NCBI RefSeq assembly: GCF_006539865.1
Contig: NZ_BJNV01000049.1
Location: 1 to 39,520, forward strand
Length of the DNA stretch: 39,520 nt
Direction: 5' to 3'
Origin: Zoogloea ramigera
GTDB lineage: Bacteria; Pseudomonadota; Gammaproteobacteria; Burkholderiales; Rhodocyclaceae
Position numbers and translations under genes: made by a program. Under the pieces are notes generated by a model. It was not told the DNA's origin. It ran no database searches and was given only the letters and a program-made list of their open reading frames with translations. Shown here one piece after another: positions 6,922 to 17,227 of this stretch (the first letter of the stretch is position 1; every line of letters begins with the position of its first letter).

Positions 6922-9900
6922 TTACATGCTGCGGCGGTACTGGCCGCCCACGTCGTACAGCGCGGTGGTGATCTGGCCCAGCGAGCAGTACTTCACCGCA
7001 TCGACGAGCACCGCGAACACGTTGCCGTTCTCGATGACCGTCTGCTTGAGCTTGGCCAGCCACTCGGGTGCTTCGGCGGCGTTGCGGGCGTGGAAGTCGG
7101 CGAGGCGGGCCAGCTGGCTCTGCTTTTCATCCTCGGAGGAGCGGGCCAGTTCGATGTCCTGCTGGGCCATGCCCTTCGGGTTGAGGAAGGTGTTGACGCC
7201 GATGATCGGGTAGGAGCCGTCGTGCTTCTTGTGCTCGTAGTAGAGCGACTCTTCCTGGATCTTGCCGCGCTGGAAGCCGGTTTCCATGGCGCCGAGCACG
7301 CCGCCGCGGGAGCTGATGGCCTCGAACTCCTTGAGCACCGCCTCTTCGACCAGGTCGGTGAGCTCGTCGATGATGAAGGCACCCTGGTTGGGGTTCTCGT
7401 TTTTCGCGAGGCCCCATTCGCGGTTGATGATGAGCTGGATCGCCATCGCACGGCGCACGGACTCTTCGGTCGGCGTGGTGATCGCCTCGTCGTAGGCGTT
7501 GGTGTGCAGCGAGTTGCAGTTGTCGTAGATGGCGATCAGGGCCTGCAGCGTGGTGCGGATGTCGTTGAAGTCCATCTCCTGGGCGTGGAGCGAGCGGCCG
7601 GACGTCTGCACGTGGTACTTGAGCTTCTGGCTGCGCTCGTTGGCGCCGTACTTGTTCTTCATCGCCACCGCCCAGATGCGACGGGCGACGCGGCCGATCA
7701 CCGAGTATTCCGGGTCCATGCCGTTGCTGAAGAAGAAGCTCAGGTTGGGCGCGAAGTCGTCGATGTGCATGCCGCGGGCCAGGTAGCTTTCAACATAGGT
7801 GAAGCCGTTGGAGAGCGTGAAGGCGAGCTGGCTGATCGGGTTGGCGCCGGCTTCGGCGATGTGATAGCCGGAGATCGACACCGAGTAGAAGTTCTGCACC
7901 TTGTTGTGCACAAAGAACTCCTGGATGTCGCCCATCATCTTGAGCGCGAACTCGGTGCTGAAGATGCAGGTGTTCTGGCCCTGGTCTTCCTTGAGGATGT
8001 CGGCCTGCACGGTGCCACGCACGGTGGCGAGCACCCATTCGCGGATTTTCTGGTATTCGTCGTCGGTGGCGTCGCGGCCGTTCTGGGCCTTGAACTTGGC
8101 CAGCTGCTGCTCGAGGGCGGTGTTGAAGAACATCGCCAGGATGATCGGCGCCGGGCCGTTGATGGTCATCGACACCGAGGTGGTCGGGTTGACCAGGTCG
8201 AAGCCGTCGTAGAGCACCTTCATGTCGTCGAGGGTGGCGATGCTGACGCCGGAGTTGCCGATCTTGCCGTAGATGTCCGGACGCGGGTCGGGGTCGCAAC
8301 CGTACAGCGTGACCGAGTCGAAGGCGGTGGAGAGGCGATGCGCGGGCATGCCCTCGGAGACCTTCTTGAAGCGGCGGTTGGTGCGGAAGGCGTCGCCTTC
8401 GCCGGCGAACATGCGGGTGGGGTCTTCACCTTCGCGCTTGAAGGCGAACACGCCGGCGGTGTAGGGGAAGGAGCCGGGGACGTTTTCCTTCATCAGGAAG
8501 CGCAGGATCTCGCCTTCGTCCTCGTAGGTGGGCAGCGACACCTTGCGGATCTTGCTGCCGGAGAGGGACTCGGAGGTGAGCTTGGTGCGGATTTCCTTGT
8601 CGCGGATCTTCACCACGTATTCGTCGGCCGCGTACAGCTCGACGGTCTTCGGCCACATGTCGAGGAGCTTCTTGGAGGTGCCGGTGAGCTCGCCGTCCTT
8701 CCAGTCGATCAGCTCGGCAAAATCGCCGGCGCCCTTGTTGCAGCCTTCAAAGAGCTTCTTGGAGATGCGCAGGGCCTGGCGCTCGCGGGCGATGCGGGAC
8801 TGCTCGAGGGTGTGCTTGTGGTAGCCACGCACCGCCTCGGCTATCTCGGCCAGGTAGCGGGTGCGCTCGGCCGGCACGATGGCGCGGCCGCGGCTGGAGG
8901 CCTTCACCGCCACCAGCGGCAGGCGCGGCTTGCCGAGCTTGAGGCCCTTGGCCACCAGCGCCGGGGCGATGGCCTGGAACAGCGCGGTGACGCCGTCGTC
9001 GTTGAAGCGGGCGGCCATGGTGCCGAACACCGGCATCTCGTCGGTGTTGGTGTTGAACAGCTCGCGGTTGCGCTGGTATTGCTTGCGCACGTCGCGCAGC
9101 GCGTCTTCGGCGCCCTTGCGGTCGAACTTGTTGATGGCCACGAAATCGGCGAAGTCGAGCATGTCGATCTTTTCGAGCTGGCTGGCAGCGCCGAACTCGG
9201 GGGTCATCACGTACAGCGACACATCGACGAAGGGCACGATCGCCGCGTCGCCCTGGCCGATGCCGGAGGTCTCGACGATGATCATGTCGAAGCCGGCCAG
9301 GCGGGTGGCGGCGATGACTTCGGGCAGCGCGGCGGAGACTTCCTTGCCGGTGTCGCGGGTGGCCAGCGAGCGCATGAAGATGTTCGGGTGCTCGATGGCG
9401 TTCATGCGGATGCGGTCGCCCAGCAGCGCGCCGCCGGTGCGCTTGCGGGACGGGTCGATCGAGATGATGGCCAGCTTGAGCGCGTCGCCCTGGTCGAGGC
9501 GGAAACGGCGCACCAGCTCGTCGGTGAGGCTGGACTTGCCGGCGCCGCCGGTGCCGGTGATGCCGAGGGCCGGCACCTTGAGGCCCTTGGCGGCCTCGAT
9601 CAGCGCGGCCTTGACGTCGTCGGCGTAGGCGCCGTTCTCGAGGCCGGTGATGATGGTGGCCAGCGCCCGGCGGTCGCCCGACTTGAGGGCCGCCAGCACG
9701 GCGTCGGTGCCCTGCGGGCCGGTGGCCGACAGGTCGATGTCACAGCGCTCGACGAGGTCGTTGATCATGCCCTGCAGGCCCATCGTCGCGCCGTCTTCGG
9801 GCGAGTAGATGCGGGTGACGCCGTAGTCGTGGAGTTCCTTGATCTCGGCCGGCACGATCACGCCGCCGCCGCCACCGAAGACCTTGATGTTCTCGCCGCC

Positions 9901-10188
9901 GTTCTCGCGCAGCAGGTCGATCATGTACTTGAAGAACTCAACGTGCCCACCCTGGTAGGACGTGATCGCAATGCCCTGCACGTCTTCCTGCAGCGCGGCA
10001 TTGACGATCTCGCCTACCGAGCGGTTGTGCCCGAGGTGGATGACCTCGGAGCCGGTGGATTGGAGAATCCGCCGCATGATGTTGATCGACGCATCGTGGC
10101 CGTCGAAAAGCGCCGCAGCGGTAACGAAACGCACCTTGTTCTTGGGCTTGTAAGCGACGAGTTTCTTGGCAACGCTCAGGTCGGTCAT
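6922..10188 (-). CDS. icmF: Fused isobutyryl-CoA mutase IcmF (B12-dependent mutase with built-in G-protein chaperone)
   Basis: 1088 residues, the usual IcmF length. Order: an N-terminal coenzyme-B12-binding domain with [12 protein letters not shown] (His31 is the expected lower axial cobalt ligand) and a glycine-rich [11 protein letters not shown] segment; a MeaI-type GTPase with P-loop GTGGAGKSS (about 212-220), a [15 protein letters not shown] segment and NKFD specificity motif; and a C-terminal TIM-barrel mutase with [29 protein letters not shown]-like (here [15 protein letters not shown]) and [20 protein letters not shown] parts. It interconverts isobutyryl-CoA and n-butyryl-CoA (and possibly related branched acyl-CoAs), and the GTPase part guards cofactor loading. 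The start is an ATG behind GGGGGAGA. It is divergent from an AraC-type regulator gene, which may control it. Confidence 0.95.
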   Translation of the reverse strand: MTDLSVAKKLVAYKPKNKVRFVTAAALFDGHDASINIMRRILQSTGSEVIHLGHNRSVGEIVNAALQEDVQGIAITSYQGGHVEFFKYMIDLLRENGGENIKVFGGGGGVIVPAEIKELHDYGVTRIYSPEDGATMGLQGMINDLVERCDIDLSATGPQGTDAVLAALKSGDRRALATIITGLENGAYADDVKAALIEAAKGLKVPALGITGTGGAGKSSLTDELVRRFRLDQGDALKLAIISIDPSRKRTGGALLGDRIRMNAIEHPNIFMRSLATRDTGKEVSAALPEVIAATRLAGFDMIIVETSGIGQGDAAIVPFVDVSLYVMTPEFGAASQLEKIDMLDFADFVAINKFDRKGAEDALRDVRKQYQRNRELFNTNTDEMPVFGTMAARFNDDGVTALFQAIAPALVAKGLKLGKPRLPLVAVKASSRGRAIVPAERTRYLAEIAEAVRGYHKHTLEQSRIARERQALRISKKLFEGCNKGAGDFAELIDWKDGELTGTSKKLLDMWPKTVELYAADEYVVKIRDKEIRTKLTSESLSGSKIRKVSLPTYEDEGEILRFLMKENVPGSFPYTAGVFAFKREGEDPTRMFAGEGDAFRTNRRFKKVSEGMPAHRLSTAFDSVTLYGCDPDPRPDIYGKIGNSGVSIATLDDMKVLYDGFDLVNPTTSVSMTINGPAPIILAMFFNTALEQQLAKFKAQNGRDATDDEYQKIREWVLATVRGTVQADILKEDQGQNTCIFSTEFALKMMGDIQEFFVHNKVQNFYSVSISGYHIAEAGANPISQLAFTLSNGFTYVESYLARGMHIDDFAPNLSFFFSNGMDPEYSVIGRVARRIWAVAMKNKYGANERSQKLKYHVQTSGRSLHAQEMDFNDIRTTLQALIAIYDNCNSLHTNAYDEAITTPTEESVRRAMAIQLIINREWGLAKNENPNQGAFIIDELTDLVEEAVLKEFEAISSRGGVLGAMETGFQRGKIQEESLYYEHKKHDGSYPIIGVNTFLNPKGMAQQDIELARSSEDEKQSQLARLADFHARNAAEAPEWLAKLKQTVIENGNVFAVLVDAVKYCSLGQITTALYDVGGQYRRSM

Positions 10189-10560
10189 GGTGTCTCCCCC
10201 ACATCATGTTGATTGAATCCCGTAATGGTAGAAGCTGGGCTCATTCTTTTCCACTGTCCTTGTCGACTAAGATCGTGCAAATTCAGCCAAGCGTACAATC
10301 GACGCCAGCCGGGCCATCCGACGCTGCACCGCAACATTCTCGGCGCCCCGTGCCCGACGGGCGAAAACCTTACCCCAGCCAGCCCGGCTGAAGGCTCCGC
10401 CCAAAGCCGGCGCCCCGCCGGCCGGGCCTTGCCGGTGGCCGCCGCCGCAGCGCCACCGTCTACCCAGGCGGCGCCGACTCGTGCAGAATCCGCCACCATA
10501 GCCAGCGGCGCGCAGCGCTCCGCCGCCACCCCGCCGGCCCTCTCACCACCGGAGCCGCCC
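10189..10560. promoter_or_regulatory. Divergent icmF / AraC-regulator control region
   Basis: 372 bases between divergent starts. Two similar heptamers, CGTGCAA (10274-10280) and CGTACAA (10292-10298), lie 18 bases apart in direct orientation. Such spacing would suit an AraC-type regulator reading two major grooves, but this is only a guess. The leftmost 40 bases hold the icmF ribosome site. The right part (about 10330-10550) is GC-rich and holds nothing I recognise except the GGAG before the TTG start at 10561. Confidence 0.3.
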
Positions 10561-11616
10561 TTGTCCAGCCCTCGCCCCCGCGCCACCGTCTCCATGGGTT
10601 TCGTGACCGGCATGGTGGCGGGGCTGCAGCGCCACGCCCTCGACCCCGCCCCGCTGCTGGCCGGGCTCGACATCGACCCGGCCGACCCCGCCCGCCGCGT
10701 GCCCCTCGACCGCTACGCCACGCTCTACAACCGGGTCATCACCGAGCTCGACGACGAGGGCTTCGGCCTGTTCGCCCAGCGCATGCCGCCGGGCAGCTTC
10801 GAGTTTTTGTGCCGCGGCATGCTCGGCGCGCCCAGCCTCGCCGAGGGCCTCGACCGCGCCCGGCGCTTCCTCGCGATCGTGCTGCCCGACCTGGCGGTGA
10901 GCATCTGGCGCTCCGGCCACCACGCCGAACTCCGCATCACCGAAACCCGCGCCCTGGCCGACGCCGCCGACGCGCCAGGCCGGGTGTTCGCCTTCGAGTG
11001 GCTGCTGCGGCTCATCCACAGCCTGTCGTGCTGGCTGGTCGGGCGCGGGCTGGCGCTCGATTCGGTGGATTTCCCCTTCGCCCGGCCGGCCCACGCCGAC
11101 GACTACGCCCTTGTATATACCGAGCGCTCCGCCTTCATCGGCGGCCGGGTGCTCACCGCCCGCTTCAACGCCACCTTGCTCGAGCTGCCGATCCGCCGTG
11201 ACGAGGCCGCGCTGGCCAGCTTCCTCGACGGCGCGCCGGGGCGCATCAGCATGCTCTACCGGCGCGACCGCGCTACCGTCACCCGGGTCCGCGACCTGAT
11301 CCGCCACGCGCTGCCGGCCAGCCTGTCCCAGGACGACGTGGCTGCGCAGCTCCACATGTCGCCGCGCACCCTGCACCGCCGCCTCGACGAGGAGGGCTCG
11401 AGCTTTCGCACCATCAAGGAGGCCCTGCGCCGCGACCTGGCCCTGTCACGGCTCACCAAGACCGGCCACTCCATCGCCCGGGTCGCCGCCGACCTGGGCT
11501 ACGCCGACACCTCGGCCTTCTACCGCGCCTTCACCGGCTGGACGGGCATGTCGCCCGAACGCTACCGCCGCCAGCTCGCCGGCGGCCTGCCGCCCACGCC
11601 GGCCGAGCGCCCCTGA
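10561..11616 (+). CDS. AraC family transcriptional regulator (Arabinose_bd-type N-terminus)
   Basis: 351 residues from a TTG at 10561 with GGAG six bases upstream; the frame is open from 10213, but the upstream 116 codons look non-coding and the family starts about here (SSPRPRATVSMGFVTGMVAGL). The N-terminal ligand domain is of the type in OruR/ArgR-like AraC proteins (residues about 20-210). The C-terminal double helix-turn-helix includes SQDDVAAQLHMSPRTLHRRL, then SIARVAADLGYADTSAFYRA and FTGWTGMSPERYR. Divergence from icmF suggests it regulates branched acyl-CoA metabolism. Only 11 bases separate it from the next gene, so it heads a regulatory operon of four genes. Confidence 0.9.
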   Translation: MSSPRPRATVSMGFVTGMVAGLQRHALDPAPLLAGLDIDPADPARRVPLDRYATLYNRVITELDDEGFGLFAQRMPPGSFEFLCRGMLGAPSLAEGLDRARRFLAIVLPDLAVSIWRSGHHAELRITETRALADAADAPGRVFAFEWLLRLIHSLSCWLVGRGLALDSVDFPFARPAHADDYALVYTERSAFIGGRVLTARFNATLLELPIRRDEAALASFLDGAPGRISMLYRRDRATVTRVRDLIRHALPASLSQDDVAAQLHMSPRTLHRRLDEEGSSFRTIKEALRRDLALSRLTKTGHSIARVAADLGYADTSAFYRAFTGWTGMSPERYRRQLAGGLPPTPAERP

Positions 11617-11627
11617 GCCCCCACCCC

Positions 11628-13733
11628 ATGCCGACCGTCCTCCCCCCCCTCTCCGAAGACCTGATCCGTGAAGCGGACGGGCTGTTCCTGGGCCTGCTGC
11701 GCAACGCGCTGGTGGGCGTCTACATCATCCAGGACGACCTCTTCCGCTACGTCAGCCCGCGCTTTGCCGAGATCCTGGGCCGCTCCCAGGAGGAGATCTG
11801 CCGCCAGCTCGGCCCCGACGACCTGATCGACGCCCGCGACCGCGAGACGATGCGCCGCGCCGTCGCCGACCGCATCGATGGGCGCAGCGAGGCCGCCCAC
11901 TACAGCTTCCGCGTCGAGCGCGCCGACGGCACCCCGATCGAGGCGGAAGTCTTCGGCATGCGCACCGAGTTCGGCGGGCGGCCAGCCATCATCGGCATGA
12001 TCGTGGACATCACGGGCCGCCGGGCCGCCGAGCGCGCCGCCCGGGAGCAGCTCAACTTCGTGAGTCAGCTGGTCGAGGCGATCCCCAGCCCGCTCTTCCA
12101 CAAGGACGAACACGGCCGCTACCTCGGCTGCAACAAGGCCTTCGAAGTCTTCGTCGGCCGCCCCCGCGACGAGATCATCGGGCGCACCGTGTTCGAGCTC
12201 TACGCACCGGCCGCGGCCACCCGCTACCACGCTGCCGACCAGGCCCTGTTCGACACTCCCGGGGTGCAGACCTATGAGGCCAACGTCCCGGCGGCCGATG
12301 GCGTGGCCCACGACGTGATCTTCAACAAGGCCACCTACCTCAAGGCCGACGGCAGCGTGGGCGGCCTGGTGGGCGTCATCACCGACATCACCGAGCGCAA
12401 GCGGAGCGAAGCCCTCATCTGGATGCAGGCCAACTACGACCCGCTCACCGGTCTGCCCAACCGCCGCCTGCTCGGCGACCGCCTCACCGAGACGCTCAAG
12501 CGCGCCCAGCGCACCTGCGACTGCGTGGCCGTACTGTTCATCGACCTCGACCGCTTCAAGGAGATCAACGACACCCTCGGCCACGAGGCCGGCGACCGCC
12601 TGCTCGTCGAGGCGGCCCGGCGCATCGTCGCCTGCGTGCGTGAATCCGACACCGTGGCGCGCCAGGGCGGCGACGAGTTCACGGTGCTGCTGCCGGGCCT
12701 CTCCGAGCGGGCGCCCATCGAGCGCATCGCCGAGGGCATCATCGACGCCCTGTGCCAGCCCTTCCAGCTCGGCACCGACATCGGCTACGTGTCGGCCAGC
12801 ATCGGCATCACCCTGTGCCCCCAGGACGCCGAGACCCCGGCCGACATCCTGCGCAACGCCGACCAGGCCATGTATGCCGCCAAGGCCGGGGGGCGCAACC
12901 GCTTCAGCTACTTCTCGCCGGCAATGCAGCAGCGCGCGATGCAGCACCTGCAGCTGGGCAAGGACCTGCGCAAGGCCCTCGCCCGGGGTGAGCTGTCGCT
13001 CCACTACCAGCCTATCCTGCACCTGGCGAGCGGGCGGGTCCGCAAGGCCGAGGCCCTGCTGCGCTGGGCCCACCCGGAGCGCGGCAACATCCCGCCAGGC
13101 GAGTTCATCCCGGTGGCAGAGGAGCTCGGCCTCATCGACGCCATCGGCAGCTGGGTGTTCGAACAGGCCACCGCCACCATCCAGCGCTGGCGCACGCTGT
13201 GGCCCGCCGACGCGGCCGAGCTCAGCCCGCAGCAGATCACCATCAACGCCTCGCCGCGCCAGTTCGCCAAGGGCTCGTCCCTCGACGTGCTGCTGCAGCG
13301 GGTCGACGCCCTCGGGCTGCCCGGCCGCTGCATCGCCGTCGAGATCACCGAGGGCCTGCTCCTCGACGAACACCCGGCCGTCACCGCCCAGCTCACCCGC
13401 CTCGCCGCGGCCGGCATCCAGATCGCCATCGACGACTTCGGCACCGGCTACTCGGCCATGTCCTACCTCAAGCGGATGGACATCGACACCCTCAAGATCG
13501 ACCGCTCCTTCGTTCGCGACCTCACCACCGACCCGAGCGACCTGGCCATCGCAGAGGCCATCATCGCCATGGCCCACAAGCTCGACATCAACGTGGTCGC
13601 CGAAGGCATCGAGACCGACGCCCAGCGCCAGCGCCTCGCCGACGCCGGCTGCGACTTCGGCCAGGGCTACCTGTTCTCGCCGCCCCTCCCCGAAGACGCC
13701 TTCTTCGCCTACCTGGCGACCGAGCCACGATGA
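11628..13733 (+). CDS. PAS-PAS-GGDEF-EAL c-di-GMP turnover protein
   Basis: 701 residues with no membrane segment. The first PAS domain covers about residues 20-135 (GVYIIQDDLFRYVSPRFAEI) and the second about 145-265 (EAIPSPLFHKDEHGRYLGCN). GGDEF is intact at 347-351 with I-site RESD just before. In the EAL domain, EALLRW is at 475-480 and the later metal and catalytic motifs (INASPRQF, EITEG, DDFGTGYS, LKIDRSF, VAEGIETD, QGYLFSPPL) all look intact. Both synthesis and hydrolysis of c-di-GMP are therefore possible, controlled by the PAS sensors. The stop overlaps the start of the following kinase gene (ATGA), implying translational coupling. Confidence 0.95.
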   Translation: MPTVLPPLSEDLIREADGLFLGLLRNALVGVYIIQDDLFRYVSPRFAEILGRSQEEICRQLGPDDLIDARDRETMRRAVADRIDGRSEAAHYSFRVERADGTPIEAEVFGMRTEFGGRPAIIGMIVDITGRRAAERAAREQLNFVSQLVEAIPSPLFHKDEHGRYLGCNKAFEVFVGRPRDEIIGRTVFELYAPAAATRYHAADQALFDTPGVQTYEANVPAADGVAHDVIFNKATYLKADGSVGGLVGVITDITERKRSEALIWMQANYDPLTGLPNRRLLGDRLTETLKRAQRTCDCVAVLFIDLDRFKEINDTLGHEAGDRLLVEAARRIVACVRESDTVARQGGDEFTVLLPGLSERAPIERIAEGIIDALCQPFQLGTDIGYVSASIGITLCPQDAETPADILRNADQAMYAAKAGGRNRFSYFSPAMQQRAMQHLQLGKDLRKALARGELSLHYQPILHLASGRVRKAEALLRWAHPERGNIPPGEFIPVAEELGLIDAIGSWVFEQATATIQRWRTLWPADAAELSPQQITINASPRQFAKGSSLDVLLQRVDALGLPGRCIAVEITEGLLLDEHPAVTAQLTRLAAAGIQIAIDDFGTGYSAMSYLKRMDIDTLKIDRSFVRDLTTDPSDLAIAEAIIAMAHKLDINVVAEGIETDAQRQRLADAGCDFGQGYLFSPPLPEDAFFAYLATEPR

Positions 13734-15781
13734 CCCCCGCCGCCCCCCGCGCTGGGACCCCGGAAGAGCTGCGCCGCTACGACCTCCTGCTGGCCGGCTT
13801 CGACCTCCTCGACCAGGCCATCGCGGTATTCGACGCCACCCCCAAGCTGGTCACCTGGAACAAGGCCATGCTGCGCCTGCTCGACTTCCCCGAGTCGCTG
13901 GTGCGGGTCGGCACGCCCTTCGAGGAGTTCGTGCGCTTCAACGTCCAGCGTGGCGAATACAGCGGCGGCACCCGCAACCCGACCGAGGTCGAGCGCCTGG
14001 TAGCCGAGCGCATGGCCGCGGTGCGCGCCTTCCAGCCCCACAACGCCGAGCGCACCCGGCCCAACGGCCAGGTGCTGTCGATCCGCGGCGTGCCGATCCC
14101 CAACCTGGGCTTCGTCACGGTGTGGACCGACATCACCGAGCAGCGCCGCTACGAGCAGCTCATCGAGAGCCAGAACGCCGAGCTGGAAACCCGCGTGCGC
14201 GGCCGCACCGCCGAGCTCGAAGCCGCCAAGACCCGCCTCGACAACGTGGCCGGCCAGCTCACCCGCAGCGAGCAGCGCCTGCGCCGCATCCTCGACACCA
14301 TCCCGGCGATGGTCGCCTATGTGGACGCCGGCCAGCGCTACCGCTTCGCCAACCGGGGCTACGCCGACTGGTTCGGCCTCGACCAGCAGCGCATCGCCGG
14401 CCGGAGCATCCTCGAGGTGGTCGGCCCCGACGCCTACGCCCAGGTCCAGCCGCACCTGGAGCAGGCCTACGGCGGCGAACAGGTGAGCTACGAATACTCC
14501 CGCACCAACGCCGCCGGCCAGCTGCTGCACGCCCGCAGCGCGGTGGTCCCCGAGGCCTCCGAGGCCGGCGGCGTGCAGGGCTTCTTCGTGCTCTCCATCG
14601 ACATCACCGAGCAGAAGGCCAGCCAGGCGGTGCTGATCCAGGCCCAGAAGATGGAAGCCGTCGGCCAGCTCACCGGCGGCCTCGCCCACGACTTCAACAA
14701 CCTGCTCACCATCATCACCGGCAACCTGGCCGCGCTGAAGGACAAGCTCCCCGCCCACCAGGGCTTCGAGGACTACCTCGACCCGGCCCTGTCGGCCGCC
14801 CGCCGCGGCACCGAGCTGATCCGCCGCCTGCTCACCTTTTCGCGCCAGCAGCCGCTCGCCCCCTGCCCCGTCGAGGTGGGCGCCCTGGTGCACGACATGA
14901 CACCGCTGCTGGCGCGCTCCCTCACCGAGCGCATCACGATGCAGCTCGACCTGCCCACCGAAAAGCTCTACGCCCTGGTCGACCCGCACCAGCTCGAGAA
15001 CGCCCTCCTCAACCTCGCCATCAACGCCCGCGACGCGATGCCCGACGGCGGCCACCTGGGCATCGGCGTGGCCCGCAGCCATGTGTCGGCCAGCCTGGCC
15101 CTGCTGGTCGAGGTGCCCGCCGGCGACTACGTGCAGTTCGACGTCTCCGACAGCGGCGGCGGCATCGCCCCCGAGATCCTGTCGCGGGTCTTCGAGCCCT
15201 TCTTCACCACCAAGAGCTTCGGCACCGGCAGCGGGCTGGGGCTGTCGATGGTGTACGGCTTCATCCGCCAGTCGGGCGGCAACATCCGCATCCTCAGCAC
15301 CCCGGGCAAGGGCACCAACGTGCGCTTCATCCTGCCGATGACCGACGCCCGCCCGGCCCCGCCGGCCCCGGTGGCCGAAGCCCCGCCGGTCACCGCCAAC
15401 GGCAACCGGCTGGTGCTGCTGGTCGAGGACGAACCCGAGGTGCGCAAGGTCATCCGGCTGCAGCTCACCGAGCTCGGCCACCCGGTGCTCGAAGCCGCCA
15501 ACGGCCTCGAGGCCAGGGCCATGCTGGAAGCCGTCGACGACATCGCCATCCTCGTCTCCGACACCGTGATGCCCGGCCTCGGCGGCCGTGAGCTGGCCGC
15601 CTTCGCCCGCCAGCTGCGGCCGGCGCTGCCGATCCTGCTGATCACCGGCTACGCCACCGGCCCGGCCCCCGCCGCCACCCCCGACGTGCCGACCCTGCGC
15701 AAACCCTTCGACCGCGCCGCCCTCGCCGCCGCCCTCGCCGCCTTCAACCCACCCGCCGATCCGGAGAGCCCCTGCCCATGA
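13730..15781 (+). CDS. PAS-containing hybrid histidine kinase with C-terminal receiver
   Basis: 683 residues from the ATG at 13730, which overlaps the upstream stop by four bases. A PAS_7-like domain at about 20-145 (FDLLDQAIAVFDATPKLVTW, ending in TDITEQRRYEQ) is followed by a coiled coil (about 145-185). A second PAS domain spans about 185-300 (DTIPAMVAYVDAGQRYRFAN). The HisKA H-box GGLAHDFNNLL has phospho-acceptor His320. The HATPase part has N-box NLAINARDAMPDGG, DSGGGI, and GTGSGLGLSMVYG. The C-terminal receiver starts at LVLLVEDEPEVRK with acceptor Asp611 in LVSDTVMPG. It is soluble, so it likely reads a cytoplasmic signal. It should phosphorylate its own receiver and probably the response regulator encoded next. 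Confidence 0.95.
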   Translation: MTPAAPRAGTPEELRRYDLLLAGFDLLDQAIAVFDATPKLVTWNKAMLRLLDFPESLVRVGTPFEEFVRFNVQRGEYSGGTRNPTEVERLVAERMAAVRAFQPHNAERTRPNGQVLSIRGVPIPNLGFVTVWTDITEQRRYEQLIESQNAELETRVRGRTAELEAAKTRLDNVAGQLTRSEQRLRRILDTIPAMVAYVDAGQRYRFANRGYADWFGLDQQRIAGRSILEVVGPDAYAQVQPHLEQAYGGEQVSYEYSRTNAAGQLLHARSAVVPEASEAGGVQGFFVLSIDITEQKASQAVLIQAQKMEAVGQLTGGLAHDFNNLLTIITGNLAALKDKLPAHQGFEDYLDPALSAARRGTELIRRLLTFSRQQPLAPCPVEVGALVHDMTPLLARSLTERITMQLDLPTEKLYALVDPHQLENALLNLAINARDAMPDGGHLGIGVARSHVSASLALLVEVPAGDYVQFDVSDSGGGIAPEILSRVFEPFFTTKSFGTGSGLGLSMVYGFIRQSGGNIRILSTPGKGTNVRFILPMTDARPAPPAPVAEAPPVTANGNRLVLLVEDEPEVRKVIRLQLTELGHPVLEAANGLEARAMLEAVDDIAILVSDTVMPGLGGRELAAFARQLRPALPILLITGYATGPAPAATPDVPTLRKPFDRAALAAALAAFNPPADPESPCP

Positions 15782-16506
15782 GCACCCCCGACACGGACAG
15801 CCCCCTCGTCTTCATCGTCGAGGACGAGCCCGACATCGCCCGCCTCATCGCCACCAGCCTCGCCGAATACGGCTTCCGCAGCGAAACCTTCGGCACCGGC
15901 CGGGCCCTGCTGGCCCGCGCCCGCAAGGTGCAGCCCGAGCTGGCCATCCTCGACCTCGGCCTGCCCGACATGGACGGCCTGCAGGTGCTGCGCCTGCTGC
16001 AGGAGCAACACCCCTGCGCGGCCCTCATCCTCACCGGCCGCGACGGCCTCACCGACCGGGTGCTGGGCCTCGAGCTCGGCGCCGACGACTACCTCGTCAA
16101 GCCCTTCGAGCCCCGCGAGCTCGTCGCCCGGGTGCGCTCCATCCTGCGCCGCTACCAGAAGGCCGCCCCGCCCCCCGAAGCCGACGGCCCCGGCGCCGCG
16201 CGCTTCGCCGGCTGGCACTTCGACATCGGGCGCCTGAGACTCACCCACGACGACGGGCGCGAAGTGTCGCTGTCGGCCGCCGAGGCCGCGCTGCTGCAGA
16301 GCCTGCTCAAGCGCCCCAACAAGATCCTGACCCGCGAGCAGCTGATCGGCGAACGGGAGCTCGACCCCTTCGACCGCAGCATCGACGTTCGCATCTCGCG
16401 CCTGCGCCGCAAGCTCGAGGACGACCCGCAGGACCCGAAGATCATCAAGACGGTATACGGCGCCGGCTACCTGCTGTGCGGCACGGTGGAGTGGATGACG
16501 GGGTGA
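15778..16506 (+). CDS. OmpR/PhoB-type response regulator
   Basis: 242 residues, starting in a four-base overlap with the kinase gene. The receiver starts VFIVEDEPDIARLI, with acceptor Asp59 in AILDLGLPDMDG, the conserved Thr in LILTGRDG and the Lys in YLVKPFEPREL. The winged-helix DNA-binding domain covers about 140-235 (SAAEAALLQSLLKRPNKILT, VRISRLRRKLEDDP, KTVYGAGYLL). It is the likely output of the upstream kinase. The whole operon (AraC regulator, c-di-GMP enzyme, kinase, regulator) has gaps of 11, -4 and -4 bases. Confidence 0.95.
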   Translation: MSTPDTDSPLVFIVEDEPDIARLIATSLAEYGFRSETFGTGRALLARARKVQPELAILDLGLPDMDGLQVLRLLQEQHPCAALILTGRDGLTDRVLGLELGADDYLVKPFEPRELVARVRSILRRYQKAAPPPEADGPGAARFAGWHFDIGRLRLTHDDGREVSLSAAEAALLQSLLKRPNKILTREQLIGERELDPFDRSIDVRISRLRRKLEDDPQDPKIIKTVYGAGYLLCGTVEWMTG

Positions 16507-16561
16507 CGAGGCTGGGGAATGGGAAATGGGGAGTGGGCTGCGGGGGGAGTGGGCCGACACT

Positions 16562-16591
16562 TTGCCCACGCTCTTCGGGCCCCGGTAAAAT
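16562..16591 (+). promoter_or_regulatory. Candidate sigma-70 promoter of the VOC gene
   Basis: TTGCCC (16562-16567) and TAAAAT (16586-16591) are 18 bases apart, upstream of a gene with leader AGAGGGAG at about 16606. The -10 box is in the loop of a CCCGG/CCGGG inverted repeat. Confidence 0.45.
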
Positions 16592-16621
16592 CCGGGTTCT
16601 TACAAAGAGGGAGCAACACAC

Positions 16622-17095
16622 ATGACCAGACCATTCAAGATCCTCGGCGTGCAGCAGATCGCCATCGGCGGCCCGTCCAAGGAGCGCCTGCGCACCCTGT
16701 GGGTCGACATGTTCGGCCTCGAGGTCACCGGCAACTTCGTCTCCGAGCGCGAGAACGTGGACGAGGACATCACCGCCATGGGCAAGGGCCCGTTCAAGGT
16801 CGAGGTCGACCTGATGCAGCCCCTCGACCCCGAGAAGAAGCCCGCCGTGCACACCACCCCGCTCAACCACGTCGGCCTGTGGGTGGACGACCTGCCCAAG
16901 TGCGTCGAGTGGCTCAGCGCCAACGGCGTGCGCTTTGCGCCGGGCGGCATCCGCAAGGGCGCGGCCGGCTTCGACATCACCTTCCTGCACCCCAAGGGCA
17001 ATGAAGAGTTCCCGATCGGCGGCGAAGGCGTGCTGATCGAGCTCGTCCAGGCGCCGCCCGAAGTCGTCGACGCCTTCGCCAAGCTGGCCGGCTGA
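16622..17095 (+). CDS. VOC (glyoxalase/bleomycin-resistance) superfamily protein
   Basis: 157 residues made of two paired beta-alpha-beta modules. [20 protein letters not shown] opens the first; [20 protein letters not shown] opens the second; [11 protein letters not shown] supplies the last strand. His in LNHVG and Glu in LIELVQ are at positions used as metal ligands in the family, so it may be a metal-dependent lyase, isomerase or dioxygenase such as a lactoylglutathione lyase relative. The substrate is unknown. It is monocistronic, with a good ribosome site (AGAGGGAG) and its own terminator. Confidence 0.85.
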   Translation: MTRPFKILGVQQIAIGGPSKERLRTLWVDMFGLEVTGNFVSERENVDEDITAMGKGPFKVEVDLMQPLDPEKKPAVHTTPLNHVGLWVDDLPKCVEWLSANGVRFAPGGIRKGAAGFDITFLHPKGNEEFPIGGEGVLIELVQAPPEVVDAFAKLAG

Positions 17096-17118
17096 TCCCG
17101 CCCCCACGCGGCTCCACG

Positions 17119-17144
17119 CCCCCGGCCCGGCCGGGGGTTTTCAT
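17119..17144 (+). terminator. Rho-independent terminator after the VOC gene
   Basis: CCCCCGG (17119-17125) pairs with CCGGGGG (17131-17137) and is followed by TTTTCATTT. Confidence 0.75.
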
Positions 17145-17227
17145 TTGCGCCGCGCCTTGCCGCTGCCCACGACGCCGCCTTTAATGAAATCGAGGCATAG
17201 GATCCGTTTAACTCCGAAAGGCGTGCC

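Noticed and set aside
6499-10212. 1237-codon open frame on the plus strand
   Set aside because: It is antisense to icmF, whose motifs and length are unmistakable; high GC leaves the opposite strand free of stops.
11562-13577. 671-codon minus-strand frame
   Set aside because: Antisense to the PAS-GGDEF-EAL gene.
13709-15481. 590-codon minus-strand frame
   Set aside because: Antisense to the hybrid histidine kinase, which has all kinase motifs in order.
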